Shown here: positions 8,878 through 16,973 of the stretch, in pieces
Layout: each line of letters begins with the position of its first letter
How positions within the stretch are numbered: the first letter of the stretch is position 1
NCBI RefSeq assembly: GCF_013407955.1
Contig: NZ_JACCBU010000001.1
Location: 930,001 to 994,000 of the forward strand
Direction: 5' to 3'
DNA: 64,000 nt
DNA from: Microlunatus parietis
Lineage (GTDB): Bacteria > Actinomycetota > Actinomycetes > Propionibacteriales > Propionibacteriaceae
Program-made: the position numbers and the translations under genes
Notes under the pieces: model-generated
What the model saw: only the letters and a program-made list of their open reading frames with translations
Databases searched by the model: none
Told to the model about the DNA's origin: nothing

Positions 8878-9732
8878 ATGCAGGTACGGAATCCGCTCGA
8901 CGCCCTGCTCACCCAGGGCCGTGGCGTGAACGCGTTGCGCTGCCACCCCGACCACCGGCGCACCCTGCACCGACTCGTCGAACGCGGCCGACTGGCCGCC
9001 GTGCTGCCCGGCGTGCTTGCCCCACCCGAAGCGGTCGACCGGCTCGACGTCCGGCTCCGCGCCCTCGCCAGCTGGGACGACGACCTCGTCCTGACCCGCT
9101 GGGCCGCCGCCCGACTCACCTTCTGGCCCGACCTGCCGTCCCGGTGATCACCGCCGCCCTCCCCCGCAAACGCACCGCACCGTCAGGATTCGAACTGGTG
9201 CAGGAGACGATCCCGCGGCCGCTGGTCCGCACCTTCGACGGCATCCGGATCACGGCACCGGAACTGACCGCTCTCGACCTCGCGCTCACCGACCACGGCG
9301 CCGCGGTCGAACGGGTCCGGCGTACCCGACTCCTCACCCTCGACGATCTGGACGACGCGCTCGCCCAGACGCCGCGCCGCCGCAACAACGAGCTACGCCG
9401 CCGCTGGCTCAACGGCGAGGTCGGTCCACTTGTGCCGGTCCCCGTGGAACTGTTCCTCGGACCGATGAAACTCATACCCGTCGACCTCGACCACGACGCG
9501 CGCCTCGCGAAACACCAGGTCCGCGACATAAAGCACCCCGCCGACCCCGACCGTGGCATTGCCAACCCAGCCATCGATCCGGGCCCTTCGCAACAGATCA
9601 TGCAGGGCGTTCGGCGGTCGACCAGCCGCCGGCTGGACTGTTCTTCACGCGACCTGGCCGCAACTCACTGAGGAACCCGACTGGGTGCTGCGGTCGATCC
9701 GGCGCACCCTCGCCAGAAATCGAGCCGACTGA
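8878..9732 (+). pseudogene. AbiEi/DUF559-type gene broken by a frameshift and an internal inversion
   Basis: Three pieces of one protein are visible. The N-terminal part starts at ATG 8878 (MQVRNPLDALLTQGRGVN) and reads to about 9140, where one base is missing (DLPSR-stop instead of DLPVPVITAALP). It continues in the next frame to RRRWLN near 9413. The DUF559 nuclease-like core, with RRARIDGWVGNATVG, VVVEVDGYEFH and KWTDLAV, is encoded on the minus strand between about 9627 and 9411. The tail GWTVLHATWPQLTEEPDWVL is back on the plus strand at 9628-9732, ending in a stop. The parts read in the expected order only if the middle is flipped. A small extra indel must also exist, because a plain flip does not restore both frames. 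The gene cannot make its intact product as it stands. Confidence 0.8.
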
Positions 9733-9737
9733 ACCCA

Positions 9738-9820
9738 CCTGTCACAAATCTGCAATGCAACGCCGCCCCAACGCCACGACCGGCAAAAACCAGGCCGTTC
9801 CGTTGCAGATTTGTGACAGG
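9738..9820. repeat. Palindromic intergenic repeat, family A, copy 1
   Basis: An 83-bp element with perfect 18-base terminal inverted repeats: CCTGTCACAAATCTGCAA at 9738-9755 and its exact complement at 9803-9820. The pairing continues imperfectly inwards. A second copy of the same design and size lies at 53019-53102. It begins 5 bases after the stop of the broken DUF559 gene and ends 4 bases before the stop of the antitoxin gene. It could form a long hairpin and act as a bidirectional terminator; a REP/MITE-like origin is inferred. Confidence 0.8.
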
Positions 9821-9824
9821 CGAC

Positions 9825-10076
9825 TTAGAGCGCGAGATCGCGGTGCGATTCTCCGGGCCGCTCGATCTCGAAGCCGGTAACCCGCAGAGGTGATGCGGCG
9901 TAGAACTCGGCCAGGCTGCCAGAACGCTTCGACTTGCGCCGCCACTCGTCGACTGCGACCACCACGGCAATCGCACGGCCACGTCTGGTGATCATGTGCG
10001 GCCCGTCGCTGATGACCCGGTCGAGCAACTCGCTGAGCCGGGCCTTCGCTGCGGTGACACTCCATTCCCGATCCAT
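9825..10076 (-). CDS. Phd/YefM-family antitoxin, apparently without a toxin
   Basis: 83 residues from ATG 10076, preceded by AGGAG at a good distance. The sequence follows the prevent-host-death plan: VTAAKARLSELLDRV, then GPHMITRRGRAIAVVVAVDEW. Such proteins bind DNA through the N-terminal half and neutralise a toxin through a disordered C-terminus. The usual toxin gene should follow directly, but here the family A palindrome and a broken gene follow. It starts 22 bases after the pafC stop on the same strand, so it may be read from the pafBC transcript. The antitoxin family call is firm; the orphan state is seen directly. Confidence 0.87.
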   Translation of the reverse strand: MDREWSVTAAKARLSELLDRVISDGPHMITRRGRAIAVVVAVDEWRRKSKRSGSLAEFYAASPLRVTGFEIERPGESHRDLAL

Positions 10077-10098
10077 CGCGACTCCTCTGCCCTTCGAC

Positions 10099-11073
10099 TT
10101 ACCCGAAGATCGCGGCGTACTGATCAAGCGCCTCGCGGGCGGCTTCGGCGGCGGACTGGCCGGCGTCGGGCGGGGCGATCACGCGGGCACCGCCGCCGAG
10201 GCGGAGCAGCAGGCCGCGCAGCCAGGCCGGGTCGGTCACCCGCAGCGTCACGGTGGCTCCGCCGTCGTCGCGGGGCACCACGGATTCGGTCGGGTAGTAC
10301 TCGGCGATCCAGGTCGCCCACGGCCGCAGTTCCAGGGTGACCAGCGGGGCGTCCTTGAGCGCGTCGAACCAGCCGACCGACAGATCCTTCAGGACGACAC
10401 CCGGGTGCGGTTCGGCGTCGATGTCGGTGACCTCGACGCCCGCGATCCGGTCCAGCCGGAACGTTCGCAGGCTGCCGGCCGAGTAGCACCAGGCGTCCAG
10501 ATAGCCGTACCCCTCGAGGACGAACACGCGCAGCGGGTCGACCATCCGCCGGGTGGTCTCGGCCCGGGACGCCACGTCGTAGGTGAGGTCGAGCCGCTTG
10601 CCGCGCCGCAGGGCGTCGGCGATCCGGTCCTGGACCTCCTCCCGGGCGGCGGTCACGGTGACGCTGGCCCGGTCCGACGGCGTGACGCTGCCGGTCGCCG
10701 ACTCCAGTTTCACCAGCGCGCTGTCGATCGCCCGCCGGTCGGTGCCGGCGACCACCTCGCGCAGCGTCCGCAGCGCCAGCACCAGGGCCAGCGCCTCGTC
10801 CGCGGCCAACCGCAGCGGCCGGGTCAGATAGTCGGCATTGGACAGGTGGATCACGCCCTCGCCGTCCACCGCGTCCATGTCGATCTCGATCAGGTCGCCC
10901 GGCATCAGGCCCGGCATGCCGCACATCCAGAGCACGTTGAGGTCGCCGCGCAGGGTCTCCTCGCTGACGTTGAACGCGGCCGCCACCTCGGTCAGCGAGA
11001 CGCCGTCGTGCTCGCGCAGATACGGCACCAGGCTGAGCAGCCGGCGGACCTGGTTCTGCGACGTGCCGGTCAT
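10099..11073 (-). CDS. pafC: WYL-domain transcriptional regulator PafC
   Basis: 324 residues with an N-terminal winged helix (VSLTEVAAAFNVSEETLRGD) and a WYL domain in which GYGYLDAWCYSAGSLRTFRL carries the characteristic ligand-binding strand. It overlaps the pafB stop by 4 bases. PafB and PafC form a complex that activates much of the RecA-independent DNA damage response in mycobacteria. The single-strand DNA-sensing role of WYL domains is known from the family and is not visible here. In relatives the pair lies next to pafA; here pafA is about 12 kb upstream. Confidence 0.92.
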   Translation of the reverse strand: MTGTSQNQVRRLLSLVPYLREHDGVSLTEVAAAFNVSEETLRGDLNVLWMCGMPGLMPGDLIEIDMDAVDGEGVIHLSNADYLTRPLRLAADEALALVLALRTLREVVAGTDRRAIDSALVKLESATGSVTPSDRASVTVTAAREEVQDRIADALRRGKRLDLTYDVASRAETTRRMVDPLRVFVLEGYGYLDAWCYSAGSLRTFRLDRIAGVEVTDIDAEPHPGVVLKDLSVGWFDALKDAPLVTLELRPWATWIAEYYPTESVVPRDDGGATVTLRVTDPAWLRGLLLRLGGGARVIAPPDAGQSAAEAAREALDQYAAIFG

Positions 11074-12053
11074 CGCACGGCCTCGACGGTACGGACGGTG
11101 CCGACCACCTCGGTCAGTTGGTCGATCACGGCCTGCCGCAGCTCGGCCGGCTCGACCACCACCACGTCCGCCGCGTACCGGGTGATCTCCTCGGCCAGAT
11201 ACCTCAGCTCGGTATAGCCGACCCGGTAGGCCGCGAACCCGGTCGGCAGCTCGACGCCCAGGGTCCGGACGTCCACCGGCTCGCCCCGCCGGGACAGGGC
11301 CGGCGCCTTGCCGGGCCGGAGGGCGACCAGCGCGGTCGCGGTCGGCTCGGCCGGCGCCAGCGACTTGGCCAGCGACCGCAGATCAAGATCATCAGGCACC
11401 TGGTACGCGCCCGGCTTCGAGGCCCGCCGCGGCACGTCGCTGATCCGGGACAGCTTGAACATCCGCACCGCGTCCCGGTCGGTGTCCCGGCCGATCACGT
11501 ACCAGCGGCCCTTGGTGGAGGTCAGCCCCCACGGCTCGAGCGTCCGCCGGGCCCCGCCGCGATAGGTGAACGACATCCGGATCCGTTGCAGTACGGCGTT
11601 CCAGAGCGGTTCGAAGGCCGGCTCCTGAGCCTGCACCGACGGCTCGAGCGAGGCCAGCTGGGACGTGTCCGGCTCGATCCCGGCAGCGCGCAGCTTGGCG
11701 ATCGCACTCATCGTCGACTCGGCCACCGACGCGTGCTGCCAGACCCGCGCCGCCACCCCGACCACGGCCGCCTCGTCGGCGGTCAGGTCGATCGGCGGCA
11801 GCTCGAACTCCGACGGCCGGATCCGGTAGCCGGGCTCGTCCTCGAACAGCGGGTCGTAGGTGCCCACCTCGATCGGTACGCCAAGCGCCCGCAACTCGTC
11901 CTTGTCCCGCTCGAAGGTGCGCTCGAACGCGGCCGCACTCAGCCCGTGGTACGCCTCGACCGCCTCCCGGATCTGAGCCTTGGAGACGAACCGGCCGGAT
12001 ACCAGCAGGCAGATGGTGAGGTTCAGGATGCGTTCGGTCTTGCGGGTGGTCAT
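11070..12053 (-). CDS. pafB: WYL-domain transcriptional regulator PafB
   Basis: About 327 residues from ATG 12053 (MTTRKTERILNLTICLLVSG); a GTG at 12071 is also possible. The N-terminus is a winged helix, with YHGLSAAAFERTFERDKDEL as its recognition region. The C-terminal half is a WYL domain with GRWYVIGRDTDRDAVRMFKL. Its stop overlaps the pafC start, so translation is probably coupled. It would work with PafC as an activator of DNA repair genes; recN in this window is a plausible kind of target, but no binding site was identified. Confidence 0.92.
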   Translation of the reverse strand: MTTRKTERILNLTICLLVSGRFVSKAQIREAVEAYHGLSAAAFERTFERDKDELRALGVPIEVGTYDPLFEDEPGYRIRPSEFELPPIDLTADEAAVVGVAARVWQHASVAESTMSAIAKLRAAGIEPDTSQLASLEPSVQAQEPAFEPLWNAVLQRIRMSFTYRGGARRTLEPWGLTSTKGRWYVIGRDTDRDAVRMFKLSRISDVPRRASKPGAYQVPDDLDLRSLAKSLAPAEPTATALVALRPGKAPALSRRGEPVDVRTLGVELPTGFAAYRVGYTELRYLAEEITRYAADVVVVEPAELRQAVIDQLTEVVGTVRTVEAVR

Positions 12054-12254
12054 GGGCGGATCCAGCGTCACCTTCGTTCGAATACCCGTGCGATTGACGG
12101 GTCTCGAACGCTACCAGACGGATTGCCCCGATCCGGCCCGGGACAGGCCGGGAATCTCAACTGTTCGCCCGGCCACGACTGCCGCACGCATGACATTCCT
12201 CACTGTCGGAATCCGCTGAGGGTGTCCACGCTAGGACGTGAAGTGAGGTTGAGT

Positions 12255-12827
12255 TCAATCCCCAGCGACAGACCGGACGACCAGCGCCACCAGGTCGTCG
12301 GTGGAACCTTCGTCCGCCAGCACGCCCGGCAGCGTCAGCTGCTCGATGATCAACCCGGCCAGCGCGACGTAGAGGACGATCACCGTGTTCCGGTCGCCCG
12401 GCGCGCCGGAGGCGGCATGACCGGCCACGTTGGCAGCAAGATCATCCCGGACCCGTTCGGTGAACATCTCCTGCAAGGCCGGCCGTCGGGTGGCCTCCAG
12501 CCGCAATTCCAGCATCGCCAGATAGACCGACCGGCGTTCGATCAGCCGGGCCACCACGCCCTGCATCACCATGATCAACTCGTCCACGGTGGATGCCGCG
12601 GCGGCCCGGTCCAGCTCGTCCGGGTCCGGCGCGAACCGTACGTAGAGATGGGCGGCCACCTGGGTCAGCAGGTCGTCCCGGCTGGCGAAGTAGTTCGAGG
12701 TGGTGCCGATCGGCACCGCGGCCCGGCCGTCGACCATGCGGAACGTGAGCCCCCGCGCGCCCTCGTCGGCGAGTGTCTCGATCGCCGCGTCCAGCAGGGC
12801 GATCCGACGCTCCGGGTTGCTGACCAT
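12255..12827 (-). CDS. TetR-family transcriptional regulator
   Basis: 190 residues from ATG 12827, which sits behind a strong GGAGGAG. The N-terminal TetR helix-turn-helix is clear: RRIALLDAAIETLADEGARG, then TTSNYFASRDDLLTQV. The C-terminal ligand-binding half is helical, with no recognised signature. It is transcribed away from the membrane protein at 13051, its most likely target, across a 223-bp gap. The region just upstream (about 12850-12870) holds an A/T-richer stretch that could carry the promoter and operator, but I see no convincing palindrome. Confidence 0.88.
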   Translation of the reverse strand: MVSNPERRIALLDAAIETLADEGARGLTFRMVDGRAAVPIGTTSNYFASRDDLLTQVAAHLYVRFAPDPDELDRAAAASTVDELIMVMQGVVARLIERRSVYLAMLELRLEATRRPALQEMFTERVRDDLAANVAGHAASGAPGDRNTVIVLYVALAGLIIEQLTLPGVLADEGSTDDLVALVVRSVAGD

Positions 12828-13050
12828 GAATCTCCTCCGGCGGTGAACCACTACGGTTGAAGTACCTTACCTCGCAGCGCGCCACCAGGGACAAATGTCA
12901 CGGTCCGTCGGGAGGCCCACTACGTACGCAGACGTACGGCATCGCGCAGCGTGGCGCAGCCGGAAACCCGTTCTCCGACGGACGACAGCGCGCCCCGTCC
13001 AGAGCAGGCTGAATCCCAACAGAACAACGGAATCCACAAGGAGCACCATC

Positions 13051-13731
13051 ATGTCGAACACGGTCACCAGCACCGCCGGAATGGGCGTGGGCCGGGCAGT
13101 CCCGGCCCTGGTCGGCGCGGCCGGCTTCGTGCTGGTCTATCTCATCTCCGGGCCGATCAGTTCCTCGTTCGCGACCAGCACCGCGCCGCAGCCGAACGTG
13201 AGCGGCGAGGAGACCCGGGCCTGGTTGATCGAGAACACCATGGCGAGCGCGGTCCAGGCCATCCTGATGCTTGTCTCGGTCGCGTTCCTCGCCCTGTTCG
13301 TGGCCTCGGTCGCCGCGATCACCCGGTCGGCCGACGGCCCGGCCCGGCGCTGGTCGATCGCCGCCGGTACGGCAGCGGTGGCCGGCATCGTGATCTCCAG
13401 CGTCCTGTCCCTGGTGCTCGGCGGGCTCGTCGCCGGCCTCAGCCCGGACGCGGTCGTCGCGTTCCGTACCGCCAACTTCATCGCCGGCGGCACCGCGCAC
13501 GTCGCACTGCTCGGTCTGTTCGCCCTTGCGGCGTCCAGGATCCCCGGGATGTCGAAGCCGGTCCGGATCTTCGCGATCGTCGTTGCGGTGATCGCGGTCG
13601 GTTCGCTGGCCTCGCTCGCGATCTACTACGCCTCGATCCTGATCCTGGCCGGTCGGTTGCTCGGCATGGCCTGGTGCGTCGCCGCCGCGATCAGCCTGGC
13701 CCGCCGACTGAAGCACTTCCCGCCCGCCTGA
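13051..13731 (+). CDS. Multi-pass membrane protein, unknown function
   Basis: 226 residues from ATG 13051, with AAGGAG a few bases upstream. It shows about six hydrophobic segments, including ALVGAAGFVLVYLISGPI, AILMLVSVAFLALFVASV, TAAVAGIVISSVLSLVLG and a C-terminal pair. I do not recognise a named family with confidence; it resembles small actinobacterial DUF4386-like membrane proteins. It is divergent from the TetR regulator at 12255 and is therefore probably under its control. Its 3' end overlaps the convergent GH43 gene by 41 bases. Confidence 0.75.
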   Translation: MSNTVTSTAGMGVGRAVPALVGAAGFVLVYLISGPISSSFATSTAPQPNVSGEETRAWLIENTMASAVQAILMLVSVAFLALFVASVAAITRSADGPARRWSIAAGTAAVAGIVISSVLSLVLGGLVAGLSPDAVVAFRTANFIAGGTAHVALLGLFALAASRIPGMSKPVRIFAIVVAVIAVGSLASLAIYYASILILAGRLLGMAWCVAAAISLARRLKHFPPA

Positions 13732-15235
13732 CCCGGTGCTCGTGGCAGAAGGCCGCGAACGCGGCTGTGCCGCCCGGCTCGGTGCCGAACGGCGCGGTCG
13801 CGAACAGGCCGAGTTCGGCGCCGATCCAGCGGCCCGGAACGGCTTGGAAGGAACAGTCGAGGAAGACCCAGGACCCGGTGTCCTCCCGGTCCCGTTCAAC
13901 ACAGCGGAACGCGTACCGGCACCGGGCTTCGGCGTCCCAGTCCACCCGCAACTCGACCGTCGCCGAGGCAGGCACCGGGTCGGCCAGCGGCTCCTCGACC
14001 GGGCTCGCACCGCCGGTCCGGCAGACCAGCCGCGGTCCGTCGCCGGTCAGTTCCAGCCCGATCCAGGCGTACCGCTCGCCGAGCACGACGAGACCGGCCC
14101 GCGTTCCGGCGGCCCCGTCCAGGTGCAGCCGCACGGTCGCGGTGCCCGGCCCGCCGGGCAGGGTCTGGCCGAGAACCCGGGGCAGGTCGCGCAGGTTGCC
14201 CGGATCGTCGCCGTACCCGGGCAGCCGGAGCAGCCCGTCGCCGCGCAGGTCGGCCCAACCGTCGTCCGGGTTGCCCTGCCAGTGCCAGAGCAGTCCGAGC
14301 CGGGTGCTCCTGAAGTCGTCCGAGCGGGCGAGGCCGTCCGAGCCCGGCGTCAGGCCGGCCGGAGCCGGATGCTCCCGGACCGGTTCGCCGGTCCGGCCCA
14401 GCTCCGGCCAGCCGTCCGCCCGCCACCGCAGCGGCTGCAGGTGCACGACGCGTCCGTACGGCCCGCGGTCGGAGAAGTGGACGAACCAGTCCTCCCCGGC
14501 CGGCGTGTCCACCCAGGCTCCCTGGTGCGGCCCGTTGATGTCGGTGCCGCCCTGGGCCAGCACGATCCGATCCTCGTACGGTCCCCAGATCGACCGGGAG
14601 CGGAACACCGACTGCCAGCCGTCGGTGACCCCGCCGGCCGGCGCGAAAATCAGATACCAGCCGTCGCGGCGATACAGCTTCGGCCCCTCCAGGGTCCGAT
14701 AGCCGTGGAGTTGATCACCGTCGATCACGGTCCGGCTCGGGCCGAGAACCCGAGTGCCGTCCGGGCTGATCGGGCAGAGCGAGACCCGGTTGTTGATCCC
14801 GGCCCGGCTGGCCGCCCAGCCGTGCACCAGGTACGCCTGCCCGTCCTCGTCCCAGAACGGGCACGGGTCGATCAGGCCGCGGCCGGGATAGAGCAGCTGC
14901 GGCTCCGACCAGGGACCCTCGGCCCGCTCCGCGGTGATCATGAAGATGCCATGATCGGGATCCGGGTAGCAGATCCAGAACCGACCGTCGTGATGGCGCA
15001 GCGCCGGTGCCCAGACTCCCCCGCCGTGCCGCGGCAGCCGGTAATGATCATGCGGCGGTACGGCAGCGAGGGCGTGCCCGATCGGTTCCCAGTTGATCAG
15101 ATCGGGGGACGCCAGCAGCGGCAGGCCGGGCGCCCGGTTGAAGCTCGACGCCACCAGATAGAACGTGTCGCCGACCCGGATCACATCGGGATCGGGCCAG
15201 TCCGCGTCCAGGATCGGGTTCCGGTACGTGATCAT
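13691..15235 (-). CDS. Glycoside hydrolase family 43 protein
   Basis: 514 residues from ATG 15235, which overlaps the upstream stop (ATGA). The N-terminal five-bladed propeller shows the GH43 residues: the base Asp in DADWPDPDVIRVGDTFYLV, the pKa-tuning Asp in LIDPCPFWDEDG and the acid Glu in YRTLEGPKLY. The C-terminal 190 residues look like the beta-sandwich of GH43 beta-xylosidases and arabinofuranosidases (SDDFRSTRLGLLWHWQGNP). There is no signal peptide, so it would act in the cytoplasm on imported oligosaccharides. It is the last gene of a five-gene operon; the exact substrate (xylo- or arabino-oligosaccharide) is inferred. Confidence 0.9.
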   Translation of the reverse strand: MITYRNPILDADWPDPDVIRVGDTFYLVASSFNRAPGLPLLASPDLINWEPIGHALAAVPPHDHYRLPRHGGGVWAPALRHHDGRFWICYPDPDHGIFMITAERAEGPWSEPQLLYPGRGLIDPCPFWDEDGQAYLVHGWAASRAGINNRVSLCPISPDGTRVLGPSRTVIDGDQLHGYRTLEGPKLYRRDGWYLIFAPAGGVTDGWQSVFRSRSIWGPYEDRIVLAQGGTDINGPHQGAWVDTPAGEDWFVHFSDRGPYGRVVHLQPLRWRADGWPELGRTGEPVREHPAPAGLTPGSDGLARSDDFRSTRLGLLWHWQGNPDDGWADLRGDGLLRLPGYGDDPGNLRDLPRVLGQTLPGGPGTATVRLHLDGAAGTRAGLVVLGERYAWIGLELTGDGPRLVCRTGGASPVEEPLADPVPASATVELRVDWDAEARCRYAFRCVERDREDTGSWVFLDCSFQAVPGRWIGAELGLFATAPFGTEPGGTAAFAAFCHEHRVRRAGSASVGGPG

Positions 15236-16062
15236 GAGCCGGCCCGGACCAGGCGGCCGGTGAGCAGTTCCGGGTCGGTGTGCCAGCCGTCCAGCACGAC
15301 GGCGCCGAGCCGGCATTGCAGCACCTCGCCGGGGGCCAGCTCGACCGCGGCCGTCGACGCCGGCGCCGGGCAGCAGCCGACATAGCCGGAATCCCTGACG
15401 AACCAGGGATCCCGGCTGCCCGGCTCGGTCAGCACGACGGTCCCGGAGCGACCGTCCGGCGCCTGGTGGCGGACCGCGATCCAGGTCGCCCGCCGCTCGT
15501 GGATCGCCTCCGCTCCGTCGCCCAGCGGACTGGTCACCTCGGTCCTCCCGACGTCGGGGAACCGCCAGAAGATGCCGCCGTAGCCGGCGCCAGGTCGGCC
15601 GTTGACAGCCGACGAGGCGATCCGCACCGGACGTTCGGCGCGCAACTCACTGGACCAGTCCAGAGACCAGGACTCCTCGTCGAGCGGCCGCGCGGTGATC
15701 ATCCGCTGCTCGGTGATCACCACCTCCCCGGCCCGGTCCTGCCAGTCCAGCCGCTCCTCGATCGCGGTCTCGGTGATCCGAACCGTACGGCGGAGCTGCC
15801 GGCCGTGGTTGTCCAGCGGCAGCGAACCCTGCCCCCGCCGGAAGGACCGGCCGCCCCAGTAGTTGTCGCCGTTCACGTCGGACACGGCCAGCGAGAGACC
15901 GAGGTGGTGCCGGTGATCGGCCGGGCGCTCGGCGGTCAGGACGAGTCCGGCGCGGGTCCGTACCGGATGGAGGTGGGGCCGCGGCGCCAGGTCGGCCGGC
16001 AGGTCGTCGCCGGTGCGGTAGTCGGCGACCGGCACGCCGTCGATGATCAAGGAAGCGGTCAC
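15232..16062 (-). CDS. DUF6807 / PmoA-like family protein in the GH43 operon
   Basis: 276 residues from GTG 16062, overlapping the permease stop by 4 bases. It matches the family often labelled PmoA-like or DUF6807: RPHLHPVRT near residue 30, HHLGLSLAVSDVNGDNYWGG and GYGGIFWRFPD. These are cytoplasmic beta-rich proteins that recur in sugar-catabolism operons, and the methane-oxygenase name is misleading. Placement between the permeases and GH43 suggests a role in handling the imported sugar, but no catalytic function can be stated from the sequence. Confidence 0.78.
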   Translation of the reverse strand: MTASLIIDGVPVADYRTGDDLPADLAPRPHLHPVRTRAGLVLTAERPADHRHHLGLSLAVSDVNGDNYWGGRSFRRGQGSLPLDNHGRQLRRTVRITETAIEERLDWQDRAGEVVITEQRMITARPLDEESWSLDWSSELRAERPVRIASSAVNGRPGAGYGGIFWRFPDVGRTEVTSPLGDGAEAIHERRATWIAVRHQAPDGRSGTVVLTEPGSRDPWFVRDSGYVGCCPAPASTAAVELAPGEVLQCRLGAVVLDGWHTDPELLTGRLVRAGS

Positions 16063-16967
16063 TTCAGTCCCGTCGTCGCGATGCCCTTGACCAGATACTT
16101 CTGGCCGGCGATGAAGAAGCCGATGATCGGGGCCAGCGAGACCACCGACATCGCGAACATCTGACCCCACGAGCTCTGCCCCTCCGAGTCGATGAACTGC
16201 CGCAGCGCCAGCGGCACCGTGTACAGCTCGGCGTCGGTCAGGTAGAGCAGCGGCGAGAAGAACTCGTTCCAGGTCGAGATGAACGTGAAGATCGCCGTCG
16301 TCGCGAACGCCGGCGTGCAGAGCGGCACGATGATCCGCCAGAACGTCCGGAACGAACCGCACCCGTCCAGCCGCGCCGCGTCGTCCAGCTCCCGCGGCAG
16401 CGCCCGCATGAACTGCACCATGAGGAAGATGAAGAACGCGTTGCTGGCCAGGAAGTTCGGCACCACCAGCGGCAGGTACGTGTTCAGCCAGCCCAGCGAG
16501 GAGAACAGCACGTACTGCGGGATCAGCAGCACGTGCCCCGGCAGCATCAGCGTGCCCAGCATCAGCGCGAAGAAGATCCGCCGGCCCGGGAACTCGAGCC
16601 GGGAGAACGCGTACGCGGCCATCGCGCAGGACAGCAGGTTGCCGACGATGGTCAGCACGGCGATGATCAGCGAGTTCACCAGGTAGAGGTCGAACGGATA
16701 CTGCAGCGCGTTCCAGCCTTCGACGTAGTTGTCCAGCCGCCAATCGGTGGACCACAGGCCGAGGTTGGTGAAGATCTCGGTGTCTTCCTTGAACGAGCTG
16801 GACAGCAACCACAGCAAGGGATACATCATCACCGCGCCGATCGCGCAGAGCGCGACGTGCCGGAAGAACCGGGTCCCCCGGTTGCTGCCCAACCGCTCGA
16901 CGTGGGCGAGGTCGGACTCCGGCCGGCGGGCCCGGGCCCGCGGCTCCTTGATCATGATCGTGGCCAT
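16059..16967 (-). CDS. Carbohydrate ABC transporter permease, MalG type
   Basis: 302 residues with six predicted membrane helices and the EAA loop near the end of the central part (ELDDAARLDGCGSFRTFWRI, then VPLCTPAF). The N-terminus is a charged cytoplasmic arm. It forms the membrane channel with the MalF-type protein encoded just upstream. No ATPase gene lies in the operon, so the importer presumably uses a shared MsiK-type ATPase encoded elsewhere, as is usual in actinomycetes. Confidence 0.93.
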   Translation of the reverse strand: MATIMIKEPRARARRPESDLAHVERLGSNRGTRFFRHVALCAIGAVMMYPLLWLLSSSFKEDTEIFTNLGLWSTDWRLDNYVEGWNALQYPFDLYLVNSLIIAVLTIVGNLLSCAMAAYAFSRLEFPGRRIFFALMLGTLMLPGHVLLIPQYVLFSSLGWLNTYLPLVVPNFLASNAFFIFLMVQFMRALPRELDDAARLDGCGSFRTFWRIIVPLCTPAFATTAIFTFISTWNEFFSPLLYLTDAELYTVPLALRQFIDSEGQSSWGQMFAMSVVSLAPIIGFFIAGQKYLVKGIATTGLK

Positions 16968-16973
16968 CAGGAC

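Noticed and set aside
9738-9820. Family A palindrome as an ordinary terminator only
   Set aside because: A second copy of the same sequence and size at 53019 is not next to a comparable gene end, so a dispersed element is the better description, though it may also terminate.
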